Source: an uncultured Acidimicrobiales bacterium
GTDB taxonomy: Bacteria > Actinomycetota > Acidimicrobiia > Acidimicrobiales > SZUA-35
Assembly (NCBI GenBank): GCA_938029215.1
Contig: CALHFG010000021.1
Location: forward strand, 1-64,000
Length of the DNA stretch: 64,000 bases
Direction of reading: 5' to 3'
Position numbers and translations under genes: made by a program
Notes under the pieces: generated by a model
The model's input: only the letters and a program-made list of their open reading frames with translations
Databases searched by the model: none
Told to the model about the DNA's origin: nothing
Shown here: positions 45,238 through 54,271 of the stretch, piece by piece
Position numbering within the stretch: position 1 is the first letter of the stretch
How the letters are laid out: every line of letters begins with the position of its first letter

Positions 45238-46215
45238 GTGTCTAGATCCCACTGGATAGCGCTGCCGCTGGTTGCAGCACTTGCGGCCGGCGCGTGCGGA
45301 AGCTCCGGTACAGCTACGCCGGCCACAAGCGAGCCGACAAGCACCTCCGCAACTCCCGCCAGCACGGCCAACGCCGGTGAAACAACCACAACCTCGACGC
45401 CAGCAACAACGACCACACAACCACCCCGAACCACTATTGCAGCGCCTGAAGAGATGCCGCCGGACCCCGCTGCCGGCTGGGAGCTGGTGTGGAGCGATGA
45501 GTTCGATGGCGACGAGGTCGATCTAACCAACTGGACCTACGACATCGGCGGCTGGGGTTGGGGAAACGGCGAAGCTCAGTACTACACCGACCGAACCGAC
45601 AACGCTCGGGTTGAGAACGGCATGCTCACCATCGAAGGCCGGCAGGAACAGTTCGAAGGCAGCTTCTACACCTCGGCCCGGCTGAAGACCCGTGGCCTCC
45701 AAGAGTTTCAGTACGGTCGCATCGAGGCCCGAATCAAGGTCCCGCCCGGCGCTGGTCTTTGGCCAGCGTTTTGGATGCTTGGCGCCAACTTCGAAGAAGA
45801 GGCTGCCGACGAGGCCAATCGATGGCCGAACGTGGGCGAAATCGACATCATGGAATGGGTTGGCCGCGAACCCGACCTGATTCTCGGAACCATCCATGGC
45901 CCGGGGTACGCGGGCGCGGGCGGTAAGAGCACCTGGTTCCGCCAGGACTTCGACGTCTCCGACGACTGGCACACCTACGCCATCGAATGGGATGTGGAGG
46001 GCATTCGATGGTTCTTCGATGGTGAACTCTTCGCTACCCAGACTCCAGACTCGCTCGGCCGATCTCGAGAATGGGTGTTCGACAAAGAGTTCTTCATGAT
46101 CCTCAACCTCGCGATCGGTGGCACTCTGGGCGGACAGATTGCGCTTGACCTCGAGTTTCCCGTCTTCCTTCACGTTGATCATGTGAGGGTCTACCAACAA
46201 GCCGAAGCGGAGTGA
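45238..46215 (+). CDS. GH16 beta-glucanase lipoprotein
   Basis: This 325-residue protein has a lipoprotein signal (lipobox ALAAGAC, Cys20), a Thr/Pro-rich linker to about residue 75, and a glycoside hydrolase family 16 domain. The catalytic core EIDIMEW places nucleophile E201, helper D203 and acid/base E206; GLWPAFWMLG and VHVDHVRVYQ-like HVDHVRVYQ are typical laminarinase strands. The E-x-D-x-x-E spacing with the extra residue is the beta-bulge type found in beta-1,3-glucanases. It should be anchored outside the membrane and cut incoming glucan near the importer. The GTG start lies six bases after the permease. Confidence 0.93.
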   Translation: MSRSHWIALPLVAALAAGACGSSGTATPATSEPTSTSATPASTANAGETTTTSTPATTTTQPPRTTIAAPEEMPPDPAAGWELVWSDEFDGDEVDLTNWTYDIGGWGWGNGEAQYYTDRTDNARVENGMLTIEGRQEQFEGSFYTSARLKTRGLQEFQYGRIEARIKVPPGAGLWPAFWMLGANFEEEAADEANRWPNVGEIDIMEWVGREPDLILGTIHGPGYAGAGGKSTWFRQDFDVSDDWHTYAIEWDVEGIRWFFDGELFATQTPDSLGRSREWVFDKEFFMILNLAIGGTLGGQIALDLEFPVFLHVDHVRVYQQAEAE

Positions 46216-46216
46216 A

Positions 46217-49200
46217 ATGACGCAGCTTTTTGAACTTCCCGGTGGCGAGTTCGTCACCGAGGGCGACACCGAGTGGTTCATTATCAAGAACTACGACCAG
46301 CTGGACCCGTTCCTCGTGACCGTCGTGACATCCGACGATCAGTGGATGTATGTCTCCAGCAGTGGTGCGCTTACCGCGGGTCGAAGGACGGCCGAGCTCT
46401 CCCTGTTTCCGTACGAAACCGATGATCGTCTTCACCGTGCCGGGGGCCTCACCGGCCCGCTGACCCTCGTCCGGGTCGACGGTGAACTCTGGGAACCGTT
46501 TGCAGTCTCCACTCCTCTGGGCGAAGTCGAACGCTCCCTTTCAAAAACGATCGCCGGCGACCGCCTCCGATTCTCCGAGCGGAATCCACAGCTGGGCCTC
46601 ACGTTCAGCTACGAGTGGACCACCGCAGGAGAGTTCGGGGCGGTTCGAACCTGCCAGCTCGTCGTGGATTCCAACGGCCCGGATGTTGAGGTCGAAGTTC
46701 TCGACGGTCTCGTCAATATCCTTCCGGCGGGGGTCGAACTCTCGACCCAACAAGGATCGAGCACGCTGGTCGATGCCTACCGACGATCGGAGATGGAAGG
46801 CACAACCAGCCTCGCTCTCTTCACCATGGAGGCGCTGGTCTCCGACAAGGCCGATCCAGCCGAAGCATTGCAGGCCACGTCGGTGTGGCAGGTTGGGCTG
46901 GACAACCCCACGATCGCCCTTTCCGAACGCCAGGTTCGACGATTCCGGTCCGGTGACGCCATCGAGCCAGAGCCGCTGGCCACCGGACGCAAAGGCGCCT
47001 ATCTCGTCGCTGCGAAAGTGACCGCTACGCCTGACCGCCCCGCTATCTGGTCACAGGTCGCAGACGTGGGCCACGATCACCCGAGCGTTGCACGTCTACG
47101 GCGCCGTCTACTTGACCCCAGGCTCCAGACTTCACTAGACGTCGCAATTGAGACCTCACATGAAGCGTTGCTGGAGATCATCGCAACCGCGGATGGACTG
47201 CAACATTCCGGTGACTCACGATCGTCGGTCCATCACATGGCGAACGTTCTATTCAACTGCATGCGCGGCGGTTCCTTTACCACCGATCACCGGGTCAAGA
47301 TCGCCGACGTTGACCGGTTCATCGCCAGACGAAACCTGGCTGCGCATGGCCGCTTTGAACCAATCACGGCCAGCCTCGATTCCGTTGTTGAGATCAAGAC
47401 ACTGCGAGCTGCGGTAAAGAACGACGTAGACCTAAGCCGGCTCGTGAACGAATACCTACCACTGACCTTCAGTCGCCGCCACGGGGATCCCAGCCGCCCG
47501 TGGAACAAGTTTCAGATATCCACCCGATCAGCGGACGGGACCTGGGCTATCGGGTATCAAGGAAACTGGCGCGACATATTCCAGAACTGGGAAGCGCTCA
47601 TGCACAGCTTTCCTTTGTACTTCGAGTCCGCGATCGCCAAGTTTCTCAACGCCTCCACGCTCGACGGGAACAATCCATACCGCATCACCGATGACGGCAT
47701 TGACTGGGAGGTGCCGGAAGAAGGAAGCTGGGGCAATTTTGGCTACTGGGGCGATCACCAGATCGTGTACCTCCACCGCCTGCTTGAGGCGGCTCGTCGC
47801 TTCGAACCCGATCTGCTGCCAGAACAGCTGGGCCGCGTGAACTTCTCCTACGGCGATGTTCCGTACCGGATTCGGCCATTCGATGAACTCGTCGACGATC
47901 CGAAACACACCATCGACTTCGATCACCACTCTCAACTCCAGATCGAAAAGCGAGTCCAAGCGGTCGGGTTCGATGGACGACTCGTGGCAGATGGGGAGCG
48001 CGTTCATCACGCCTCGCTAACCGAGAAACTGCTGGTCCCTGCGCTCGCAAAGCTCTCCAGTCTCGTAGCCGGTGCTGGGATCTGGATGAACACACAACGG
48101 CCGGAATGGAACGATGCCAACAATGCACTCGTGGGCAACGGAGTGTCCACGGTTACTGCGTTTCACCTCCACGAGTACCTTTTGGGACTCACAGAGCTCC
48201 TCGGGCAGAGCCCGGTTTCAGAATTCCCGCTCGGGTCTCGGGTCGCGCAATGGATGAATGAACTTCACGGCGCGTTCGAAACTCATGGAGCGTTGTCCGA
48301 CCCGGCAAACATCGGCCCGCAAAGTCGCCGAAGCCTTCTGAACGACCTCGGCGAGGCGTATTCCAGGTACCGGGTTGAGGCCTACAGCACTGGCCCTGGC
48401 TCGTCGACGCCGACGCCGGTTGCCGACATCTTGGCGTTCATCGACGCCGCGATGTCGCATCTCGACGCGGTGATTGCATCCGCCGCTCGCCCCGATGGCC
48501 TCTACCACTCCTATTGGCTGGTGGACCTCAGCGACGCTGACCGCGCCGAGGTCGAGCCGCTATATGTCATGCTCGAGGGTCAAGTTGCGGCCCTTGGTAT
48601 GTCTGATCTCGGGCCCGACCGGGCCATCGAACTTGTCGACTCGCTGTATGCCAGCGAACTGTACCGGCCCGACCAAAACTCGTTTGTTCTGTATCCGAAC
48701 CGTCGACCGGCGCCTTTTATGGAGAAGAACCGGGTTCCAGCTGATGCCGTGAGCCCAGCTGTGTTGGCCGTCGCCGACGGTCCTAGTGATCTGATTCATC
48801 GTGACGTCGACGGCGGTCTGCGCTTTGATAGCCGACTTCGGTCCGCTCGGGAGCTCCTGGTCGAGATCGATGGCTTCTCCCCCACCGAACGCGATGAACT
48901 TCTCACTGCATTCGAGGCGACCTTCGACCATCACTCGTTTACCGGCCGGTCCCAAACCATGTACAAGTACGAGGGCCTCGGTTCGATCTACTGGCACATG
49001 GTGTCCAAGTTGCTCTTCGCAGTGCAGGAGAAAATTGCGGCTGCGGTCGCCGACGGCGCACCCACCGAGACGATCGAGACGATGTCCGCCCACTATCACC
49101 GGCTCCGGCAAGGTCTGGGATTCATGAAGTCGGTTGAAGAGCAAGGGACGTTCCCGACCGATCCCCATTCTCATACGCCCGCCCATCTCGGCGCGCAGCA

Positions 49201-49579
49201 ACCCGGCATGACCGGACAGGTGAAAGAGGGAGTTCTCATTCGCTGGGGCGAGTTAGGGGTGCGTGTCGAGGATGGTTGTGTTCACTTCGCTCCCTCCCTG
49301 CTTGATCCGAAGGAGTTCCTCGAGACCGCCCAGTGGTGGGATCAGATCGACGGACCGCTGGAGGCGGGAACGCTTGGCTTCACCTATTGCGGCGTGCCTG
49401 TGGTGTATTCACACGGCACATCGCCCGTAGGGTCCTGCACCGCAATCTGGACCGACGGGAACCAAACCAGTGGCACGACCGGATTCGACCGTGCAACGAG
49501 CTCGGCTCTTTTCAGCCGAACGGGTCTAATACGCAGGATAAACGTAGAACTCGGGGGTGTTTCGTCCCGTTCGGATTGA
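46217..49579 (+). CDS. Giant GH94-like glycoside phosphorylase candidate
   Basis: This 1,120-residue protein has an N-terminal beta-sandwich-like region with the GH94-type phrases WMYVSSSGALTAGR and ELSLFPYETDDRLHR, and a long helical (alpha/alpha)-barrel-like body with MNTQRPEWNDANNALVGNG, where D633 corresponds in context to the catalytic Asp of the GH94 WND motif. Length and layout resemble GH94-related beta-glucan phosphorylases (GH149/GH161 are about 1,100 residues), but I cannot assign the family. No signal peptide is seen, so it should be cytoplasmic, and it could convert imported beta-glucan oligosaccharides to glucose-1-phosphate. It follows the GH16 gene by one base. Confidence 0.7.
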   Translation: MTQLFELPGGEFVTEGDTEWFIIKNYDQLDPFLVTVVTSDDQWMYVSSSGALTAGRRTAELSLFPYETDDRLHRAGGLTGPLTLVRVDGELWEPFAVSTPLGEVERSLSKTIAGDRLRFSERNPQLGLTFSYEWTTAGEFGAVRTCQLVVDSNGPDVEVEVLDGLVNILPAGVELSTQQGSSTLVDAYRRSEMEGTTSLALFTMEALVSDKADPAEALQATSVWQVGLDNPTIALSERQVRRFRSGDAIEPEPLATGRKGAYLVAAKVTATPDRPAIWSQVADVGHDHPSVARLRRRLLDPRLQTSLDVAIETSHEALLEIIATADGLQHSGDSRSSVHHMANVLFNCMRGGSFTTDHRVKIADVDRFIARRNLAAHGRFEPITASLDSVVEIKTLRAAVKNDVDLSRLVNEYLPLTFSRRHGDPSRPWNKFQISTRSADGTWAIGYQGNWRDIFQNWEALMHSFPLYFESAIAKFLNASTLDGNNPYRITDDGIDWEVPEEGSWGNFGYWGDHQIVYLHRLLEAARRFEPDLLPEQLGRVNFSYGDVPYRIRPFDELVDDPKHTIDFDHHSQLQIEKRVQAVGFDGRLVADGERVHHASLTEKLLVPALAKLSSLVAGAGIWMNTQRPEWNDANNALVGNGVSTVTAFHLHEYLLGLTELLGQSPVSEFPLGSRVAQWMNELHGAFETHGALSDPANIGPQSRRSLLNDLGEAYSRYRVEAYSTGPGSSTPTPVADILAFIDAAMSHLDAVIASAARPDGLYHSYWLVDLSDADRAEVEPLYVMLEGQVAALGMSDLGPDRAIELVDSLYASELYRPDQNSFVLYPNRRPAPFMEKNRVPADAVSPAVLAVADGPSDLIHRDVDGGLRFDSRLRSARELLVEIDGFSPTERDELLTAFEATFDHHSFTGRSQTMYKYEGLGSIYWHMVSKLLFAVQEKIAAAVADGAPTETIETMSAHYHRLRQGLGFMKSVEEQGTFPTDPHSHTPAHLGAQQPGMTGQVKEGVLIRWGELGVRVEDGCVHFAPSLLDPKEFLETAQWWDQIDGPLEAGTLGFTYCGVPVVYSHGTSPVGSCTAIWTDGNQTSGTTGFDRATSSALFSRTGLIRRINVELGGVSSRSD

Positions 49580-49604
49580 CGAGGGCACGTAGGACATCTA
49601 GGTT
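49576..49604 (+). promoter_or_regulatory. Promoter of the large GH16 gene
   Basis: A -35 box TTGACG (49576-49581) and a -10 box TAGGTT (49599-49604) are spaced by 17 bases. Operator copy 4 begins directly after the -10 box, the same arrangement as the lacI promoter at 40548, so both promoters are probably repressed in the same way. Confidence 0.55.
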
Positions 49605-49618
49605 TGGGAGCGCTCTCG
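49605..49618. promoter_or_regulatory. LacI-family operator copy 4 (TGGGAGCGCTCTCG)
   Basis: Two mismatches to the palindrome TGGGAGCGCTCCCA. It directly abuts the -10 box of the large GH16 promoter. Copy 5 overlaps its last two bases; the two centres are 12 bases apart, near one helical turn. Confidence 0.72.
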
Positions 49619-49630
49619 GGAGCGCTCTCA
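49617..49630. promoter_or_regulatory. LacI-family operator copy 5 (CGGGAGCGCTCTCA)
   Basis: Two mismatches to the palindrome. Together with copy 4 it forms a tandem site in front of the large GH16 gene, unlike the single sites at the other transcription units. Confidence 0.72.
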
Positions 49631-49724
49631 CCAGCGACCTGACAGCGAAGGCGATGCGGGGCGCACAAATGCAAAAAGGCGAACAAACGGGACCAGCCGT
49701 CGCCGCTGGAACCACTCACAAGAC

Positions 49725-52700
49725 ATGGGGATTCTGATGAGAAGACGAACGATGACAACCTTGGCGCTCGTTGCCGCGCTCTTAGTCGGCACGGTGCTGG
49801 CTACACCCGCGCCAACGAGCGCAGCACCCGGAGATCTCACGATCATCGACAACTTTGAAGACGGAGACTCCTCCGACTGGGGATTCTTCGGAGGAAACGC
49901 CGCCGGAGGCGGCGGCGGTGTACTCGACGACCGTCCGCAAGAGGGCAACTACTACTTCAGCACCGGTTGGGGAGGCGATGGCACCGCAAGCGGCTTCTAC
50001 GGAGGAGCGTTCAAGAACTTCGACAACGCAAGCCAGGTCGCCTTGCCAGCCGATCCGTGGTTCAACGTTTGGGTGCTCAATCAATCCAATGCCACCGCAG
50101 ACGGATTCACCCTCGAGGTCACCATTCGCGAAGACCTCGATGGAGACGGATGGACCAACGGCGCTGAGGACTCATTCCGATTCGACACCGTCTTTCCGTC
50201 GTCATCGTTTGACGACGAGTGGACCTTGATCAGCGCACCTGTCTCTGCGTTTGCCGACCAGGCCACCGGCGGCGATGGCACGTTCAACGGTGCCCTCGAT
50301 GAACTCGTGATCGTGATCGCCGGCGTAACGGGCGGCCCCGGATCGGTCATCGAGGTCGACTTCGATCAATTTGCGTTCAGCGAAGGACCTCTCGTAGCGC
50401 CAAGCTCCGTTATCGACGATTTCGAGACCGGCCTACCCTCGGGGAGCGCCAATCCGAACGGCGAGCCGCTCGGCTTCTACACCTTCCAAGGCGACGGATC
50501 CGTCGCCATACAGACCGCGGCCACTCCACCGGCACCTGTGCTTGCCGAACTCGGTAGCCCAAACTCGGTTCTGCAGATGGACGTAGACGTCGCATCATTC
50601 GCCGGCTACATCCATGCCTTTGAGAACGCTGCCGTAGATTCATGGACCACCCAGGACTGGTCTACCAGCGAGGGCATTCAATTCTGGATGTTCGGATCCA
50701 ACACTGGCACGCAGATGTTTATCGACATCCTGGACAATCGCACCGCTAGCTCGGTTACCGACGACGCCGAACGTTTCACCGTGCCCTTCGTGGACGACTT
50801 CGACGGCTGGCAACTGCTGCAGTTTCCCTTCAACACATTCGTGCGCAAAGAGATCGGCAACGGAGCACCCAACGACGGTCTTGGCCTTTTCCAGATGCAC
50901 GGCTATGCGCTCGGCACCCTAGGAACCGGCGGACCCCAGACCTTCTACTTTGATCAGGTCGCCGAATACGGGATTGCCGAGCCACCGGCACTGGCAGTCA
51001 ATTTCTCACAGCAGAACACTCTGGTCGAGGAAGGCACGGTTGGCCAGGTAGGGGTAAAGCTCAACCGGACCCTGGGCCCCGATGATCCCGCACAGGTAAG
51101 CATCGACTTCGCAACGGAACGTTCGAACGCGATCGCTGGGGAAGAATTCACCCCGACGAGCGGGACCCTCACGTTCATCAATGGCGGCGATACGGAGCTG
51201 TTCTTCCCGATCGAGACCTTCGACGACAGCAAATTCGAAGGTGACGAGCAAGTTGTCATCCGACTAACCAACCCGGTCGACCTGGAGCGAGGGGCTCTGT
51301 TCCAGGGCTCGGTGCTCATCGACGACAACGACGACTTTGACCCCGACCGTCTCGACGACTTCGAACAAGGCGCATTCCTTTGGGACACCACCGGCCTCGT
51401 CGACCTCGCAGCGCAGCGGGTAGCAGTTGGTGAAGCCGACGAGCGCCCCGGTCAGGATCAGACTGAGAACATCGGCACCGCATCGGTTCCCACAGCAGGA
51501 CCTGGCTACCAGACACAGATCCAAGGCGTGATCGACGACATGAACGCCTTGCTTCCTGCAAGTGATCGTGCGACCACCAGAAACATCGAGACCGTTGTCG
51601 ATCGGCTCGAAGACGCGCTCGACTCGCGGAACTGGGCGGGCGAGTCTTTCCTCGCAGACGGACGCGGCAGCCAGCCCTTTGCTCGGGCACGCCAGTCAAT
51701 TGTCCAGCTTGAGAACCTGGTTCGGAGGGGTGCCCCCGAATCAGCAGACGCCCAGATCGCAATTACTGCGCTGGTCGCCCTCGCTGAGGCATGGGCAAGC
51801 GACGCAATCGACCTCGCAGAAGCGAACGACGGCGACGCTCGCCGTTTGGCCAACGCCCGCAAGGACTACGCCAAAGCAGAGAGTGATCTTTCCATCGGTC
51901 GGCCAGCCAATGCGATCAATGACTTCCGAAACGCATGGTCTGACGCCATCAAGGCGCTCGATACCGCCGCCGATGCGAACATCGTCGCAGGGTCCCTACA
52001 TCGGGACTTCCCGATCGGGCAGGACTGGACCGGCACCCAGAGTCTGGACTTCTGGTTCAACGGCACCGGCAGCGGCGAAGAAATTACCGTAAACCTGAAA
52101 GACAACCGATCTGCAGACCCGGGGCCGAACGGCTGGTCGCTGGCGTGGGCGGACGAATTCGACGATCCAGCGGGCACCCCGCCGAACCCGGCTAACTGGT
52201 CCTACGAGATCGGTGACACAACACCCGACGGAAAGAACGGTTGGGGCAACGAAGAGCTGCAGTACTACACCGATGATCCTGCAAACGCTCAGACCGACGG
52301 CAATGGAAACCTCGTCATCACGCTCGACGAAGCCGACGGCACCCAAGAGTGTTACTACGGTCCCTGCCAATTCGAATCGGCCCGCCTTCTCACGCAGAAC
52401 AAGGCCGAGTTCGCCTATGGGCGCATCGAGTCCCGTTTGCAGGTGCCATCAGGGGGTGACGGTCTCTGGCCTGCGTTCTGGAGCCTTGGGACCGACATCA
52501 CCTACAACCCATGGCCCGGTGCTGGCGAAATCGACATCATGGAGTACGTCAGCCGAATTCCAAACGAAATCTTCGGCACCATTCACGGACCTGGCTACAG
52601 CGGCGGGGGCAGCTTCGGCGATATCTACGACTTCGGCACCCGCGTCGACGCTGAATACCACACCTTCACCGTTGAATGGGAACCGAACCTGATCACCTGG

Positions 52701-54191
52701 TATGTCGATGGCATTCAGTATCACCAGGCCCAGCCCTCCGACGTACCGGGACCATGGGTGTTCGAAAAGCCGTACTTCCTTCTTTTGAACTTCGCGATCG
52801 GAGGCAACTTTGGTGGGGCCATCGATCCGGCGAACACCTACCCGCAGGAGTATCTCGTCGACTACGTGCGGGTGTACCAAGGGCCCGACACCAGCGAACG
52901 TTTCGAGACCACCTTCACCGACTCAACCAGTGGGTGGCAACAGGTCTCGATCCCGATCGGTGATTTCGTCCGCAGCGCCGACCAACCGGTTGGAGCGCCC
53001 AACGACGGACTGACACTGAACGATGTTTGGGGCTACGGGTTCGACCTTCCCTATCCGGCATCGGGCGACTTCCAGTTCGACCTGATTGAGCGCACACCCA
53101 CTCCCCCGCCTACAGCTCTGACCGTCACCAGCCTCGACGACAGCGGACCTGGCTCCTTCCGGGATGCCCTGGCACAAATCGCCGACGGTGGTTCGATCAC
53201 CTTCGATTCCACACTTGCCGGTGGCAACATGACGCTGACCTCGGGCCAGCTGATGATCGATCGGTCAGTAACGGTTGATGCGTCGAGCGCGGCGCCGATC
53301 ACGATCAGCGCCGCGGGCTCGTCTCGAGTACTTCAGGTTGGCGCCGGGATCGACGTGTCGATCACCGACATGGTCATCCGCGACGGTGTGGCGGCTCCGC
53401 AAGGCGGCGGCATCCTCAACGCTGGCAACCTCAGCCTGAATCGAGTTGTTGTCACCGACAACCTTGAAAACAGCACCGGCACCAACTTCGATCTTGGTGG
53501 TGGCGGTATCTACAACGGCGATGGAGCCACGCTCAACCTGACCGATTCGACGGTAAGCAACAACTCAACAGTTGCCCAGCCCGGTGGTGGGATCTACGGG
53601 TTCTTCAACAGCACCATTAACATCACCCGCAGCACGGTCAGCGGGAACACAGGCGGCGACGTCGCCGGTGGTCTCCGATCGTTGGGCACTACCAACGTCG
53701 TGAACAGCACCTTCAGCGGGAACACATCTACCGCCTGGCATGGCGGAGCGATGTTCCTAACCGACGGCAGCGTGACAATCGCCAACAGCACGATCGTTGG
53801 GAACAATGCACCTGCGGGCACTGCCGGCGGACTGATGATCGCCACGTTCGGAGCGCCGGTATCGGTGACAATCCAAGACAGCATCATCGCCGACAATGGC
53901 ACCTACAACTGTCAGGTTGAAGGCGGCGGTGCGGCGGTCTTGACCTCGCTCGGCGGCAACATCAACACCGACCCGTCCTGTTCGTTGATCGGGACCGACT
54001 CCGATGTCGGACCTGGCGGGGCATTGGTCGGCGGTCTCGCAAACAACGGTGGCCCAACGCTAAGTCATGCGCTCGATGCCGGGAGCCCTGCGATCGACGC
54101 AGCCATCGGCTCGTGCCCTGCGACGGACCAACGTGGCACGGCTCGTCCCCAGGGAGCTGGCTGTGACGTTGGAGCAGTAGAACAGCAGTAG
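49725..54191 (+). CDS. Secreted multidomain GH16 beta-glucanase with inserted catalytic domain
   Basis: This 1,488-residue secreted protein has a signal peptide (to about 34), two carbohydrate-binding beta-sandwiches (about 38-225 and 227-416), a Calx-beta domain (about 425-537), a third CBM11-like domain interrupted twice, and a C-terminal right-handed beta-helix/choice-of-anchor type region (about 1128-1488). The third CBM starts at about 541, is split by a helical FIVAR-like segment (595-751), resumes, is split again by the GH16 domain (about 803-1052; catalytic E935, D937, E940 in EIDIME), and finishes at about 1119 with SGWQQVSIPIGDF. The start may also be ATG 49737. It likely hydrolyses beta-1,3-glucan outside the cell. 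Confidence 0.9.
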   Translation: MGILMRRRTMTTLALVAALLVGTVLATPAPTSAAPGDLTIIDNFEDGDSSDWGFFGGNAAGGGGGVLDDRPQEGNYYFSTGWGGDGTASGFYGGAFKNFDNASQVALPADPWFNVWVLNQSNATADGFTLEVTIREDLDGDGWTNGAEDSFRFDTVFPSSSFDDEWTLISAPVSAFADQATGGDGTFNGALDELVIVIAGVTGGPGSVIEVDFDQFAFSEGPLVAPSSVIDDFETGLPSGSANPNGEPLGFYTFQGDGSVAIQTAATPPAPVLAELGSPNSVLQMDVDVASFAGYIHAFENAAVDSWTTQDWSTSEGIQFWMFGSNTGTQMFIDILDNRTASSVTDDAERFTVPFVDDFDGWQLLQFPFNTFVRKEIGNGAPNDGLGLFQMHGYALGTLGTGGPQTFYFDQVAEYGIAEPPALAVNFSQQNTLVEEGTVGQVGVKLNRTLGPDDPAQVSIDFATERSNAIAGEEFTPTSGTLTFINGGDTELFFPIETFDDSKFEGDEQVVIRLTNPVDLERGALFQGSVLIDDNDDFDPDRLDDFEQGAFLWDTTGLVDLAAQRVAVGEADERPGQDQTENIGTASVPTAGPGYQTQIQGVIDDMNALLPASDRATTRNIETVVDRLEDALDSRNWAGESFLADGRGSQPFARARQSIVQLENLVRRGAPESADAQIAITALVALAEAWASDAIDLAEANDGDARRLANARKDYAKAESDLSIGRPANAINDFRNAWSDAIKALDTAADANIVAGSLHRDFPIGQDWTGTQSLDFWFNGTGSGEEITVNLKDNRSADPGPNGWSLAWADEFDDPAGTPPNPANWSYEIGDTTPDGKNGWGNEELQYYTDDPANAQTDGNGNLVITLDEADGTQECYYGPCQFESARLLTQNKAEFAYGRIESRLQVPSGGDGLWPAFWSLGTDITYNPWPGAGEIDIMEYVSRIPNEIFGTIHGPGYSGGGSFGDIYDFGTRVDAEYHTFTVEWEPNLITWYVDGIQYHQAQPSDVPGPWVFEKPYFLLLNFAIGGNFGGAIDPANTYPQEYLVDYVRVYQGPDTSERFETTFTDSTSGWQQVSIPIGDFVRSADQPVGAPNDGLTLNDVWGYGFDLPYPASGDFQFDLIERTPTPPPTALTVTSLDDSGPGSFRDALAQIADGGSITFDSTLAGGNMTLTSGQLMIDRSVTVDASSAAPITISAAGSSRVLQVGAGIDVSITDMVIRDGVAAPQGGGILNAGNLSLNRVVVTDNLENSTGTNFDLGGGGIYNGDGATLNLTDSTVSNNSTVAQPGGGIYGFFNSTINITRSTVSGNTGGDVAGGLRSLGTTNVVNSTFSGNTSTAWHGGAMFLTDGSVTIANSTIVGNNAPAGTAGGLMIATFGAPVSVTIQDSIIADNGTYNCQVEGGGAAVLTSLGGNINTDPSCSLIGTDSDVGPGGALVGGLANNGGPTLSHALDAGSPAIDAAIGSCPATDQRGTARPQGAGCDVGAVEQQ

Positions 54192-54196
54192 CTGAC

Positions 54197-54226
54197 CGCG
54201 GGACAATCCTTCGGAATCGTCCCGCG
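54197..54226. terminator. Hairpin terminator after the large GH16 gene
   Basis: Arms CGCGGGAC (54197-54204) and GTCCCGCG (54219-54226) pair perfectly. It begins six bases after the GH16 stop and lies before the convergent end of the KDG kinase gene at 54272, so it may terminate both transcripts. Confidence 0.6.
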
Positions 54227-54271
54227 AGGCTGGGGCGGTCGATGCGCAGTCCATCGACCGTTCCCGGCCGA

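Noticed and set aside
45238-45260. GGATAGCGCT near the GH16 lipoprotein start as another operator
   Set aside because: It shares only the central AGCGCT and lacks the outer palindrome arms.
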